Of a stretch of DNA of 36,175 nt, positions 1-7,461 are shown one piece after another. Positions within the stretch are counted from its first letter, which is position 1. Every line of letters begins with the position of its first letter. The stretch is from Desulfovibrionaceae bacterium (GTDB lineage Bacteria; Desulfobacterota; Desulfovibrionia; Desulfovibrionales; Desulfovibrionaceae): the NCBI GenBank assembly GCA_015709205.1, contig JACCQO010000032.1, positions 1 to 36,175 on the forward strand, given 5' to 3'. The position numbers and the translations under genes were made by a program. The notes beneath the pieces were generated by a model, which did no database searches, was not told the DNA's origin, and saw only the letters and a program-made list of their open reading frames with translations.

Positions 1-20
1 GACCTCTTTGTAAAGAGGTC
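1..20. other. Short perfect-stem inverted repeat at window edge
   Basis: GACCTCTTT and AAAGAGGTC form a 9-bp stem around a 2-base centre and are followed by a run of C residues. A 2-base centre is too tight for a normal hairpin loop, but the outer pairs could form the stem of a terminator-like structure for a gene to the left of the window. There is no T tract on the plus strand. Its function cannot be decided from here. Confidence 0.35.
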
Positions 21-92
21 CCCCCCCCCCGCCTCCTCCGGCTCTTCGCCGCGAACGCCGCCGTGGCCTGCGCACTCGCCTTGCCGCGGTAC

Positions 93-117
93 ACTTACTT
101 CCGGGTAAGTACTTACC
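93..117. promoter_or_regulatory. Predicted HxlR-type operator upstream of qorB
   Basis: Three hexamer half-sites are visible: ACTTAC (93-98), GTAAGT (105-110) and ACTTAC (111-116). The last two form the perfect 14-bp palindrome GGTAAGTACTTACC (104-117). The array lies about 60 bp before the qorB start. In E. coli the orthologous gene ytfG (qorB) neighbours ytfH, an HxlR-family regulator, and HxlR proteins bind palindromes of this general kind. The assignment to HxlR is inference; the palindrome itself is clear. A divergent regulator gene may lie just left of the window. Confidence 0.5.
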
Positions 118-176
118 ATTGCCGTGGGCGGGTGCTAGGCTTCGGGGGCTTTCCCCAACCGAAAGGAGGACCATCC

Positions 177-1025
177 ATGATCACCATCACCGGAGCCTCG
201 GGACAACTCGGCCGCCTGGTCATCGCCGCCTTGCTTGAATCCGTTCCCGCAGATCAAATCGTAGCGGCCGTGCGCAACCCGGACCGGGTCCGCGATTTGG
301 CCGGGCGCGGTGTCCTGGTGCGGCTCGCCGACTACGACCGCCCCGAAACTTTGGAGCCCGCCTTCAAGGGGGCGGAGCGGCTGCTGCTCATTTCGTCCAG
401 CGCGGTCGGGCGGCGCGGGCCGCAGCACAAGGCCGTGATCGACGCCGCCGCGCGTGTCGGGGTGGGCCTCATGGCCTACACCAGCATTCTGCACGCGGAC
501 ACCTCCCCCATGGGACTGGCCGTGGAACACAGGGAGACGGAGGCGTACCTGCGCGCTTCGGGCGTGCCGTTCGTGCTGCTGCGCAACGGCTGGTACACGG
601 AAAACAACATCGGTCGGGTCACGGCCGCAGCGCAGAGCGGCGTTCTGGCGGGCTGCGCCGGGCAGGGACGGATCGCCTCGGCCGCGCGCGCGGACTACGC
701 GGCTGCGGCCGCCGCCGTGCTCACCCGCGACGGCCAGGCCGGGCGCGTCTATGAACTGGCGGGCGATGCGGCCTACACTCTCGCCGACCTGGCGGATGAG
801 ACCGGTCGGTTGGCCGGTCGGCGCGTGGTCTACCGCCATCTGACCGAAGTGGAATACCAGGAGCAACTCGTGGCCGCCGGACTGCCCGAGGGGCTGGCCG
901 CCATGCTGGCGGATTCGGATACCGGTACTTCCAAAGGCGGTCTTTTTGACGACGGCCGGCAACTGTCCGGTCTCATCGGTCGCCCTACCGCGTCCTGGAT
1001 TGCCATGGTCCAGGCCGCGCTCTGA
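177..1025 (+). CDS. qorB: NAD(P)H:quinone oxidoreductase, NmrA/QOR2 type
   Basis: This 282-residue protein is recognised by strong similarity throughout to E. coli YtfG/QorB (286 aa), a cytoplasmic NAD(P)H-dependent quinone reductase of the atypical SDR (NmrA-like) group. Visible landmarks are the N-terminal Rossmann motif TGASGQLG, the RNP that follows it, LLLISSS, YTSILHADTSP, LLRNGWYTEN, ASAARADYAAAAA, YELAGD and SKGGLFDD. The start at 177 is preferred over an upstream in-frame ATG at 63. It has AAAGGAGG just upstream and begins exactly at the family N terminus, whereas the 38-residue extension has no family counterpart. It appears monocistronic, with a palindromic operator upstream and a strong terminator downstream. 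The likely role is detoxification of quinones or electrophiles. Confidence 0.93.
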   Translation: MITITGASGQLGRLVIAALLESVPADQIVAAVRNPDRVRDLAGRGVLVRLADYDRPETLEPAFKGAERLLLISSSAVGRRGPQHKAVIDAAARVGVGLMAYTSILHADTSPMGLAVEHRETEAYLRASGVPFVLLRNGWYTENNIGRVTAAAQSGVLAGCAGQGRIASAARADYAAAAAAVLTRDGQAGRVYELAGDAAYTLADLADETGRLAGRRVVYRHLTEVEYQEQLVAAGLPEGLAAMLADSDTGTSKGGLFDDGRQLSGLIGRPTASWIAMVQAAL

Positions 1026-1063
1026 CGAGCGGATTGCCCGCGCGGCCGCTTGGCTTTTCGAAA

Positions 1064-1105
1064 CGCGACGGCCCGTCCCCCAGGGGGCGGGCCGTCGCGT
1101 TTTTT
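1064..1105 (+). terminator. Rho-independent terminator of qorB
   Basis: A 12-bp GC-rich stem (CGCGACGGCCCG at 1064-1075 with its exact complement at 1088-1099) encloses a 12-base loop and is followed by six T residues at 1100-1105. It sits 39 bases after the qorB stop codon. Confidence 0.92.
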
Positions 1106-1166
1106 GTGGCAGTACGACGCTCCGAGGGGCCCGTCCCCCTCTCGTCAGCAGTACCGCACCCTGTTG

Positions 1167-1180
1167 CGTGAAATGTCGCA
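1167..1180 (+). promoter_or_regulatory. Predicted activator binding site A
   Basis: The sequence CGTGAAATGTCGCA matches the motif YGYGAAATRYCRCA, which is shared with sites B, C and D in this window. It is the upstream member of an inverted pair with site B (centres 33 bp apart) and lies about 94 bp upstream of the -24 element of the flavoprotein operon. That position is typical for upstream activating sites of sigma54 activators. Assignment to the activator encoded at 5595-7106 is inference from location and from the matching pair at that gene's other flank. Confidence 0.62.
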
Positions 1181-1199
1181 ATGCTAACGGATCAGGAAT

Positions 1200-1213
1200 T
1201 GTGGCATTTCGCA
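1200..1213 (-). promoter_or_regulatory. Predicted activator binding site B
   Basis: Read on the minus strand this is TGCGAAATGCCACA, a full match to YGYGAAATRYCRCA and in opposite orientation to site A. Its centre is about 61 bp upstream of the -24 GG of the flavoprotein promoter. Confidence 0.62.
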
Positions 1214-1247
1214 GTGTCGACGCTTTGCACTCTTTATTATTATTTAA

Positions 1248-1260
1248 AATCAATGCGTTG
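1248..1260 (+). promoter_or_regulatory. Predicted IHF binding site
   Basis: AATCAATGCGTTG matches the IHF consensus WATCAANNNNTTR at every position and follows an A/T-rich tract. It lies between the activator sites and the -24 element, the usual place for IHF-assisted looping at sigma54 promoters. Confidence 0.6.
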
Positions 1261-1265
1261 AAAAT

Positions 1266-1281
1266 AGGAACAGGTCTTGCT
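1266..1281 (+). promoter_or_regulatory. Sigma54 (-24/-12) promoter of the flavoprotein-cytochrome operon
   Basis: AGGAACAGGTCTTGCT fits the sigma54 pattern: GG at 1267-1268, exactly ten bases, then GC at 1279-1280 within TTGCT. The first -24 base is A instead of T. The predicted transcript starts near 1292. The promoter on the other side of the activator gene (7324-7339) shares GGAAC-N5-TTGCTC with it. Confidence 0.72.
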
Positions 1282-1621
1282 CAATGGGCCGCATGTTGCC
1301 CTAGCGTTCGCCGAGGGCAAGGTCGTGGCACACCTCCCGCCGCGTGACGGAGAGGCCACCTGGCCGAAGATGAACGGCCACACGGCCGGCGTCGAGCGAA
1401 GCGGGATGCGGCGAACGGCCAATGACGAGCGATGCGGCACCGCCGGAAGCGGATGTCTTGAAGGTTAACGTCACGCAGTGCGCCCCGCCGGGGAGAAGAC
1501 GGCGTTCCGCACTCGTTTTTCCGTCCGGGAAAATGGAGAACTGGCGCTGGGCGCCGCCTCCCATCGCTCGCCTTTCGCAGACAATGGCGGAGTACCCTAC
1601 CTGCAAGGAGGAAAAGGAAAA

Positions 1622-3199
1622 ATGAAACGTGACCCTCGCCGGAAGGCGGCAAATACGCCGACGAAATCCCGGCGCGACGCATTGAAGAACATGATGGCGA
1701 TGGCCGGGGCGGCCGTTGTGGGCGTGGCGGCACCGGCCCGGGCCATGTCCCCGGGCGCGTCCGGCAGCGCGTCCGGCAGCGTGTCGTGGGACCGGGAATT
1801 CGACGTCGTGATCGTAGGCAGCGGTTTCGCGGGCAGCGCCGCGGCCATCGAGGCCCGGCGCGCCGGAGCCGACGTCATTGTCCTGGAAAAGATGCCCTAT
1901 TTCGGGGGCAACTCGGCAATCAACGGCGGCGCGTTCGCCGTGGCCAACAGCAGGCTGCAGGCAACACTCGGCATCAAGGACTCCGTGGACACCATGATCG
2001 CGGACATGCTCAAGGCCGGGCGCGGAACGAACCACGTCGATCTTCTGCGCGTCATCTGCGAAGGCACGGCCTCGGCGTATGAATTCACGCTCGAATACGG
2101 CGTCAAGTATCTGGACAAGGTCTTGCAGTTCGGCGGTCATTCCGTGCCCCGCACCATGCAGACCCGCAACTACAGCGGTGGAGACATCGTCGTTCCCCTG
2201 CGGCAGGGAGCCAAGAAGCTCGGGGCGTTTTTCAAGAACAAATGCAAGCTGGAGCGGATCGTTCTCAACGTCCAGGGGGATGTCGAAGGCGTGGCGGTCC
2301 GGGAAGGGTATGCCTTTCCCGACGAGAATTCCGGCGTCATCCGCCATTACAGGATCCGGCGGGGCCTGATCATGTGCTCCGGCGGCTTTTCCAGGGACCT
2401 GTTCTATCGCAAGTCCCAGATCCCGACGCTGGACGAAAGCGTGGACAGCACCAACCATCTCGGCGCGACCGCCGAAGGCTTCCACGCCATGCTGGCCGTC
2501 AACGCCATGCCCGTGAACTCGTCGTCGTTCCAGTTGGGACCGTGGGCCTCGCCCGACGAGGGCGGGTTCGGCTATGCCCCCCAATTCAACCAGCAGGGCA
2601 CCTTTCCCTACGGCATCATGGTCGATGCGCGCACGGGCAAGCGCTTCGTCAACGAAATGGCCGACCGCAAGACCCGCGCCGACGCGGAACTCAAGCTCCG
2701 GGATGCACAGGGCAAGCCCGTCTACCCGGTCACGATCTGCACCACGGCCGGCACCAAGGACATCCCCGACACGACGCTCAAGGCGGCCCTGCGCTTCGGC
2801 GTGGCCAGGAAATACGAGTCCATCGAAGCCTTGGCCGAGCACAACAACATTCCCCTGGAGCCGCTCAAGGAACAGATCGCCCGGTACAACAAGGCGGTGG
2901 AAAAGGGCGTGGACGAGGAATTCGGCAAGCCGATCCGGGCCAAGATCTTTTTGGACAAGCCGCCGTTCCTCTCCATGCGCTGCTGGCCGAAGGTGCATTT
3001 CGCCCAGGGCGGCGTGCGCATCAACACCCGGGCGGAGGTCCTGAACATGAGCACCGGAAAGCCCATCGCCGGATTGTTCGCCGCCGGGGAAGTGGTCGGC
3101 GGCCCCCACGGGGAAAGCCGGTTGGGCAGTTGCTCCATCGCCGACTGCCTGGTCATGGGCCGCATCGCCGGCAGGAACGCGGGCAGCCGCAGCGCCTAA
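1622..3199 (+). CDS. Tat-exported FAD-dependent reductase, flavocytochrome c / fumarate reductase family
   Basis: A 525-residue periplasmic flavoprotein. A twin-arginine signal is visible (S16-R-R-D-A-L-K, then a hydrophobic stretch to about residue 40). It is followed by the FAD dinucleotide motif VGSGFAGSAA (65-74), then LEK (88-90) and FGGNSAINGG. Compared from memory with Shewanella Fcc3, the proton-donor arginine (R349 in NEMADRKTRAD), a His before GGV (H459) and the late arginine (R500 in HGESRLG) are kept. The His and Thr-Glu that hold fumarate carboxylates in Fcc3 have no counterpart around residues 305-330, so the substrate is probably not fumarate. The start at 1622 has AAGGAGG upstream and gives the Tat signal; a longer in-frame extension does not look like protein. 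First gene of an operon with two cytochrome genes that can supply electrons. Confidence 0.85.
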   Translation: MKRDPRRKAANTPTKSRRDALKNMMAMAGAAVVGVAAPARAMSPGASGSASGSVSWDREFDVVIVGSGFAGSAAAIEARRAGADVIVLEKMPYFGGNSAINGGAFAVANSRLQATLGIKDSVDTMIADMLKAGRGTNHVDLLRVICEGTASAYEFTLEYGVKYLDKVLQFGGHSVPRTMQTRNYSGGDIVVPLRQGAKKLGAFFKNKCKLERIVLNVQGDVEGVAVREGYAFPDENSGVIRHYRIRRGLIMCSGGFSRDLFYRKSQIPTLDESVDSTNHLGATAEGFHAMLAVNAMPVNSSSFQLGPWASPDEGGFGYAPQFNQQGTFPYGIMVDARTGKRFVNEMADRKTRADAELKLRDAQGKPVYPVTICTTAGTKDIPDTTLKAALRFGVARKYESIEALAEHNNIPLEPLKEQIARYNKAVEKGVDEEFGKPIRAKIFLDKPPFLSMRCWPKVHFAQGGVRINTRAEVLNMSTGKPIAGLFAAGEVVGGPHGESRLGSCSIADCLVMGRIAGRNAGSRSA

Positions 3200-3226
3200 C
3201 TCTCTCATTTTCGATCCGGAGCCGAT

Positions 3227-3718
3227 ATGAAACGCATCATCAGATATCTCACGCCGCTGTTTTTCCTCGCCGCGCTGGTCACGACCGTGTCGGCCCTGGG
3301 CGTTTCCCCGAGCGCCCCATCGCAGGCCGCCGAGGAGTCCGCCCCCAAGGAGGAGCTGGCCTACCATCCCTCGGCCCAGGCCCGCTTGAACATGTGGATG
3401 CAACAGAAGCTCGGGGAACGCACCCTCAAGAAATACCACTACAAGGTCCACCAGAACGGGGTGTCCTGCGAACTGTGCCACAACGGGCAGAACCCGACCG
3501 CACCGGCCGATGACGCCAACTGCATCCGTTGCCACGGTTCGGCCAGCGACATGGCCAAGCTGACCGAGGAACGCGCCAAGGAAAACGACCTGCCGAATCC
3601 GCATCTGACGAAGCACTTCGGCGAGGACGTGCCCTGCACGACCTGTCACAAGGAACACAAGAAGTCGGAACTGCTGTGCGCCAACTGCCACAAGTACACC
3701 TACGAAAAATTCCAATAG
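3227..3718 (+). CDS. Periplasmic tetrahaem cytochrome c (cytochrome c3 / Fcc haem-domain type)
   Basis: A 163-residue secreted protein with an N-terminal Sec signal (MKRIIRYLTPLFFLAALV, small residues to about 35) and four haem-binding CXXCH motifs: CELCH, CIRCH, CTTCH and CANCH. Size and haem count resemble the tetrahaem domain fused to the flavin domain in Shewanella flavocytochrome c3. Here it is a separate subunit encoded 27 bases after the flavoprotein, as in split FccA/FccB-like systems. Its likely job is to pass electrons from the membrane cytochrome to the flavoprotein. Additional histidines (HKEHKK, HYKVH) could be second axial ligands. Confidence 0.88.
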   Translation: MKRIIRYLTPLFFLAALVTTVSALGVSPSAPSQAAEESAPKEELAYHPSAQARLNMWMQQKLGERTLKKYHYKVHQNGVSCELCHNGQNPTAPADDANCIRCHGSASDMAKLTEERAKENDLPNPHLTKHFGEDVPCTTCHKEHKKSELLCANCHKYTYEKFQ

Positions 3719-3758
3719 GGCAGCCGAGGCCACAAATGGCGTTGTTCTGGAGGACACG

Positions 3759-5468
3759 ATGCATTCGAAATATCTTCTCGTGATACTTACGCTTGTCCTG
3801 GGGCTGTGGGGCGGAAGGGCCGCCGCCGGGGAGCTCCCCACCGGCATCGTCCAGGGCGCGGCCGCCGCGAAGCATTCCGATGCGGTCCCCGGGCCCGTTC
3901 CCATCGACAGCACGACCTGCCTGAAATGCCACGGCAAGCCGGATATCCAGGGCGTCACGCCCCGGGGCATGACCCTGCGTCTGCATATCCCGGAACAGGA
4001 ATACGTCCGCAGCGCCCATGGAGGCTTCAGGTGCGTGGAATGCCATGTCGGCAGCCAGGGGGCCAAGAGTTTCGACGTGGTGCCCCACAAGCTGTCGGCG
4101 GAAGAGAGCCCCACCTGTCTGAACTGCCACCAAAAGGGGTTCGACCATGTCGTGGAAGACGTCCGCGCCAGCCAGCACTACAAGAAGGTCGGCGGCAAGG
4201 TCGGTTGCGCCGACTGCCATGAGGCGCACGCCCAACCCCGCAAGATGCCGGAAGATCGTTACGAGGACGCCGTTGAGGGGGACAACCGCCCCTGCGTCGC
4301 CTGCCATACCAACCTGACCCGGTTCAAGACCATTGCCGGACGGGCGGTCTTTACGCAGAACCTGTCCCACGAGTTCCTGCCCGAGAAGGAAAAGCACTTC
4401 CGGTCCGTGCGGTGCGTGGAGTGCCACACCCCCACCTCGGCCAAGGCGGTGCACCGCATCCTGCCCAAGGAGGAATCCCTCAAGGACTGCACGGCCTGTC
4501 ACACCGAAAGGGACTCCTTGTACGTCGCCGCGGTCCGCACCTATGCCGACGACGCGCCGGGCGCAGGCGGATTTCTGGGCAGGAACCTCTTCGACGAAGC
4601 CGATCTGGTCAAGCGCTTGGCCCAGGCCGGCGTGGTCCTGCAGCCGGACCGCCCGTTGCGGGCACGGGAAATACCCGAGGCGCAAGCGCTGGCGGCACTG
4701 GCCGACGCCTATGCGCCCGGCCTTGTGCGGCAGGCCGGCATGGACCGCAGGGGCGGCCTGGTCCTGGCGGCCGTGTTGGCGCTGTGCCTTTGCCACGGCG
4801 CTGCCCGCATGGCGGGCCGGAAGAAGGGCGGCGAGCTCCGGTCGGAATACGTCTACCCCCTGGGCGTCCGGCTTCTGCACTGGCTGAACGCGGTCCTGTT
4901 CCTCGTTCTCGTGGCCACGGGCCTGAGCATCCGTTTCCCCGAGGCCGCCTTGAGCCTGGGCATGGGCGGCAGCGTCCTCGTGCACGACGCCGCGGCCGTC
5001 CTGCTGGTCGCCAACTTCGCGGCCTTCCTGCTCCTGGAGCTCGCCACGGGCGATATCCGGCAGTACGCGCCGCGGTGCCGCGGCCTGTCCGAACGGTTGG
5101 CTCGCCAGCTCCGGTACTATCTCTGGGATATCTTCAGGGGCGGCCCCAAGCCGTATCCGATCACGCGCGAACAGCGCTTCAACCCCCTGCAGCAGCTCAC
5201 CTACGTCATCGTGTTCTGGATCGGCATCCCGGTGCTCGCGCTCACCGGCGCGCCCCTGCTCGTCTCCGGCCTGGCGCCGGAAACGAGCAGGGCTTGGTTG
5301 GCCGCGCTGCACTATGCGGCCGCCCTGTTCTACATGGCCTTCCTCATCCTGCACGTCTATCTGAGCACGACGGGCGACAAGCCGTCCTCGCTCCTGCGCG
5401 GGATGATCACCGGGCGCCACGAGCACGTCGAAGAGCGCCCGGCGGCACAAAACACGCTGGAATCCTGA
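3759..5468 (+). CDS. Heptahaem cytochrome c fused to a membrane cytochrome b domain
   Basis: A 569-residue protein with a signal peptide (first 23 residues) and seven CXXCH motifs in the first half: CLKCH, CVECH, CLNCH, CADCH, CVACH, CVECH and CTACH. A linker leads to a C-terminal membrane half (about residue 328 on) with roughly five hydrophobic helices. That half resembles di-haem cytochrome b of the b561 / hydrogenase-type group; candidate haem b ligands are His in LLHWLNA, VHDAAAV, LHYAAAL and LHVYLS. Predicted role: oxidise menaquinol in the membrane and deliver electrons through its own c haems to the tetrahaem cytochrome and flavoprotein. A ribosome binding site (GGAGGA) precedes the ATG. 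Last gene of the operon, followed by a strong terminator. Having quinol oxidation and a seven-haem wire in one polypeptide is uncommon. Confidence 0.85.
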   Translation: MHSKYLLVILTLVLGLWGGRAAAGELPTGIVQGAAAAKHSDAVPGPVPIDSTTCLKCHGKPDIQGVTPRGMTLRLHIPEQEYVRSAHGGFRCVECHVGSQGAKSFDVVPHKLSAEESPTCLNCHQKGFDHVVEDVRASQHYKKVGGKVGCADCHEAHAQPRKMPEDRYEDAVEGDNRPCVACHTNLTRFKTIAGRAVFTQNLSHEFLPEKEKHFRSVRCVECHTPTSAKAVHRILPKEESLKDCTACHTERDSLYVAAVRTYADDAPGAGGFLGRNLFDEADLVKRLAQAGVVLQPDRPLRAREIPEAQALAALADAYAPGLVRQAGMDRRGGLVLAAVLALCLCHGAARMAGRKKGGELRSEYVYPLGVRLLHWLNAVLFLVLVATGLSIRFPEAALSLGMGGSVLVHDAAAVLLVANFAAFLLLELATGDIRQYAPRCRGLSERLARQLRYYLWDIFRGGPKPYPITREQRFNPLQQLTYVIVFWIGIPVLALTGAPLLVSGLAPETSRAWLAALHYAAALFYMAFLILHVYLSTTGDKPSSLLRGMITGRHEHVEERPAAQNTLES

Positions 5469-5490
5469 TCACCGGCGAGGCAGCTCGCTC

Positions 5491-5527
5491 GGCCGCCCGG
5501 AACAACGGATTCCGGGCGGCCTTTTTT
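5491..5527 (+). terminator. Rho-independent terminator of the flavoprotein operon
   Basis: A 12-bp stem (GGCCGCCCGGAA at 5491-5502 with TTCCGGGCGGCC at 5510-5521), a 7-base loop and six T residues (5522-5527), starting 23 bases after the last cytochrome gene. It faces the converging activator gene. Confidence 0.93.
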
Positions 5528-5594
5528 GTTGGGGGGGCCGCCGGGGCGGCGAGCCGCGCTTCAGGCGCGGACGCCGCCCGGCGCCGCGCGGCGC

Positions 5595-7106
5595 TCAATA
5601 GACGGCCTTGCAGTGGCGGCCGAACGGGATGCTGAGCTTTTTCATCCTGCTCCGCAGGGTGCTGGGATTGACGTCGAGGAGATTCGCGGCGCCACCCGGC
5701 CCGTTGATGCGCCCCTTGGTTTCGCGCAGGGTGGCCAGGATCTGGTCCCGCATGCCATCGTTCAGGGATTTTCCGGAAGCGTTCTCCTGGGCCGCCACGA
5801 CATCGGGCTGCGGTTCGAAGAAGAGCCTGTCTCCGGATTGCATGATCAGGGCCCGCTCGATGACGGCGCGCATCTCCCGGACATTGCCGGGCCAGGCATA
5901 CCGACAGAGCATGGCCATGGCATTCGGGTCGATCCGGGGGTAGTCGTCGATGCCGAGCCGGGCCGCGACGGCATCGAGCAGGTACGAGGCCAGGACGGGG
6001 ATGTCCTCCTGGCGCTCCCGCAACGGAGGGATGGACATGACGAACCCCATCAAGCGGTAGAACAGGTCCCTGCGGAACGTCCCCTCGTGAACCATGCGTT
6101 CCAGATTCTGGTTCGTGGCGGCTATGAGGCGGAAATCCAGAGGAATGATCTCCTTGCCCCCGACCCGGCGCACGGCCCGGCTCTCCAGGACCTGTAGCAG
6201 GCGCGGTTGCATGTGCAAGGGGAATTCGCCGATCTCGTCCAGATAGATGGTGCCTTGATGCGCCTGTTCGAAAAGTCCCTTTCGGGCGGCTGTGGCGCCC
6301 GTGAAGGCGCCCCGTTCGTGGCCGAACAATTCGGAGTCCACGAGCGATTCCGTGAGCGCTCCGCAGTTGACGTGGATGAAGGGCTGCTTGCGCCGGGGGG
6401 ACAGGTCGTGGATTATGCGGGCGACCATGTTCTTGCCCGTGCCCGTTTCGCCCAGCAGCAGGACGTTGCTCGGCAGACCGGCGATGCGCCGCACCTGGCC
6501 CAGCAGGTTCTTCATGGTTTCGGAAGCCCAGACGAGCCCGTCGGCTCCGCCCCATCCCGCATCGTCGAGGACCGACCCTTGAGCGCCGGGCGTCCCGTTT
6601 GCGGACGGATGCAGCAGCCCGCGGGTCAGAAGCTGGTTGGCCACGCAAAGCGAAATCGGCTCCCGGATGTCCATCAACGGCCCGCGCAGCTTTTCGACAT
6701 CGCTTTTGTTTTTCGCGTAGGCGCCGAGAATGGCCATGTGCTCGCCGTCCATGCGCAAGCGCATCTCCAGGACGGGGTTGCGGTCGGGAACGATGGCGCC
6801 CATGACCGATTTCATGCCCGGGAACTCGTCCACCGTGCCCCAGATACGGCTTTCCGGCCGCGATGGGGACATGAGGTAGTCGTGGTACGCGCCCAGCACC
6901 GGCCGCTCGTCGTCCAGCAGCCGCTCGGTGCTGCTGTTCACGTCGGCCAGGTGCACGACGCGGTGCTTGTCGTGCAGGTATTTCCCGATGAAAAGGCCTT
7001 CTATCGGCGCGATCGAGTTGAGCATGGACCGACAGTGCCCCAACACCTTCACGATGTTCAACGTCGAGCAGATGCTTTTGGTGACGGACTCATAGAATCT
7101 GTTCAT
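5595..7106 (-). CDS. Sigma54-dependent transcriptional activator (AAA+ with Fis-type HTH)
   Basis: A 503-residue bacterial enhancer-binding protein. An N-terminal sensory region of about 160 residues of no clear family (GAF-like in size) precedes the AAA+ domain. That domain shows Walker A GETGTGKN, the sigma54-contacting GAFTGA loop, Walker B YLDEIGEF and the arginine-rich FRRDLFYRL. A Fis-type helix-turn-helix (GGAANLLDVNPSTLRSRMKK) ends the protein. It lies between two operons whose sigma54 promoters carry the same paired binding motif, so it is the obvious common regulator. The signal is unknown; no receiver domain is present, so direct ligand sensing is more likely than phosphorylation. 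The ribosome binding site before 7106 is weak. Confidence 0.9.
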   Translation of the reverse strand: MNRFYESVTKSICSTLNIVKVLGHCRSMLNSIAPIEGLFIGKYLHDKHRVVHLADVNSSTERLLDDERPVLGAYHDYLMSPSRPESRIWGTVDEFPGMKSVMGAIVPDRNPVLEMRLRMDGEHMAILGAYAKNKSDVEKLRGPLMDIREPISLCVANQLLTRGLLHPSANGTPGAQGSVLDDAGWGGADGLVWASETMKNLLGQVRRIAGLPSNVLLLGETGTGKNMVARIIHDLSPRRKQPFIHVNCGALTESLVDSELFGHERGAFTGATAARKGLFEQAHQGTIYLDEIGEFPLHMQPRLLQVLESRAVRRVGGKEIIPLDFRLIAATNQNLERMVHEGTFRRDLFYRLMGFVMSIPPLRERQEDIPVLASYLLDAVAARLGIDDYPRIDPNAMAMLCRYAWPGNVREMRAVIERALIMQSGDRLFFEPQPDVVAAQENASGKSLNDGMRDQILATLRETKGRINGPGGAANLLDVNPSTLRSRMKKLSIPFGRHCKAVY

Positions 7107-7128
7107 GCCGTTTCTCTAGCTCCATTAA

Positions 7129-7156
7129 TTCATACATATTTTCACGCAGTTCGCAA
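7129..7156 (-). promoter_or_regulatory. Possible sigma70-type promoter of the activator gene
   Basis: On the minus strand TTGCGA (7156-7151) and TATGAA (7134-7129) are separated by 16 bases, just upstream of the activator start at 7106. Only a moderate match to -35/-10 consensus. Confidence 0.35.
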
Positions 7157-7226
7157 CTCGGCGGGGTTTCGCGCGCCTGCTCGGCGTTCCATGTCCGCGT
7201 GGCGTCCCGCCACGCCTTCTTGGGAG

Positions 7227-7240
7227 TGTGAAATACCACA
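7227..7240 (+). promoter_or_regulatory. Predicted activator binding site C
   Basis: TGTGAAATACCACA fully matches YGYGAAATRYCRCA and is itself partly symmetrical (TGTG-N6-CACA). Its centre is about 92 bp upstream of the -24 element of the aconitase X promoter, almost the same distance as site A to its own promoter (94 bp). Confidence 0.62.
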
Positions 7241-7260
7241 TATCGGGACGGTTGCCAAAA

Positions 7261-7274
7261 TGCGGGATTTCGAA
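7261..7274 (-). promoter_or_regulatory. Predicted activator binding site D, within a longer palindrome
   Basis: On the minus strand TTCGAAATCCCGCA matches 12 of 14 positions of YGYGAAATRYCRCA and is inverted relative to site C (centres 34 bp apart). It is embedded in a larger imperfect palindrome (7260-7286) with core ATTTCGAAAT flanked by GGG/CCC and ATGC/GCAT. Its centre is about 58 bp upstream of the -24 GG. Confidence 0.58.
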
Positions 7275-7323
7275 ATTCCCAGGCATGGCCAAAAATAATC
7301 TATTTATATAAATATGTTGTGTA

Positions 7324-7339
7324 TGGAACGATTGTTGCT
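7324..7339 (+). promoter_or_regulatory. Sigma54 (-24/-12) promoter of the aconitase X operon
   Basis: TGGAACGATTGTTGCT fits the sigma54 consensus closely: GG at 7325-7326, ten bases, GC at 7337-7338 within TTGCT. The transcript should start near 7350, leaving a leader of about 110 nt before the ATG at 7462. Confidence 0.78.
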
Positions 7340-7461
7340 CCATCCGTCCGGTTGGCGGCGGTCGGCCCAAAACGCCCAGCGCCGCACGGAATGCCCGGTT
7401 GAATGATGTTTCGTATGCTTTTGCACAGGCAGAGAGCAGAACAGCCCAAAGGAGGGGCATT

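Larger units (their letters stand above)
1106..1621 (+). other. Regulatory intergenic region and long leader before the flavoprotein operon
   Basis: This 516-base gap holds, in order: two activator-like sites (1167-1180 and 1200-1213), a perfect-consensus IHF site (1248-1260), a sigma54 promoter (1266-1281), and then a leader of about 330 nt from the predicted transcript start near 1292 to the first gene. I found no convincing protein gene in the leader. A 67-codon frame that ends overlapping the flavoprotein ATG has no ribosome binding site and no recognisable content. Confidence 0.7.
7107..7461. other. Divergent control region between the activator and aconitase X genes
   Basis: This 355-base gap contains a possible minus-strand promoter for the activator, two activator sites in inverted orientation (7227-7240 and 7261-7274), an A/T-rich stretch (7290-7318) with a 10-of-13 IHF-like match at 7297-7309, and a plus-strand sigma54 promoter (7324-7339). 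I see no gene in it. Confidence 0.75.

Noticed and set aside
1203-1218. TGGCAT-containing stretch as an alternative sigma54 promoter
   Set aside because: The bases ten positions after GG are TG rather than GC, and the element overlaps activator site B; the match at 1266-1281 is better.
1422-1625. 67-codon frame ending in an ATGA overlap with the flavoprotein start
   Set aside because: No ribosome binding site upstream, and basic, proline-rich random-like content. The overlap could arise by chance.
1301-4114. 937-codon open frame on the minus strand opposite the flavoprotein operon
   Set aside because: It is antisense to clearly coding genes, has Gly/Ala/Arg/His-rich composition typical of GC-rich shadow frames, and shows no recognisable domain.
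7399-7461. Longer start for the aconitase X large subunit
   Set aside because: No ribosome binding site at 7399, the extension is not a signal peptide, and the ATG at 7462 has an excellent one.
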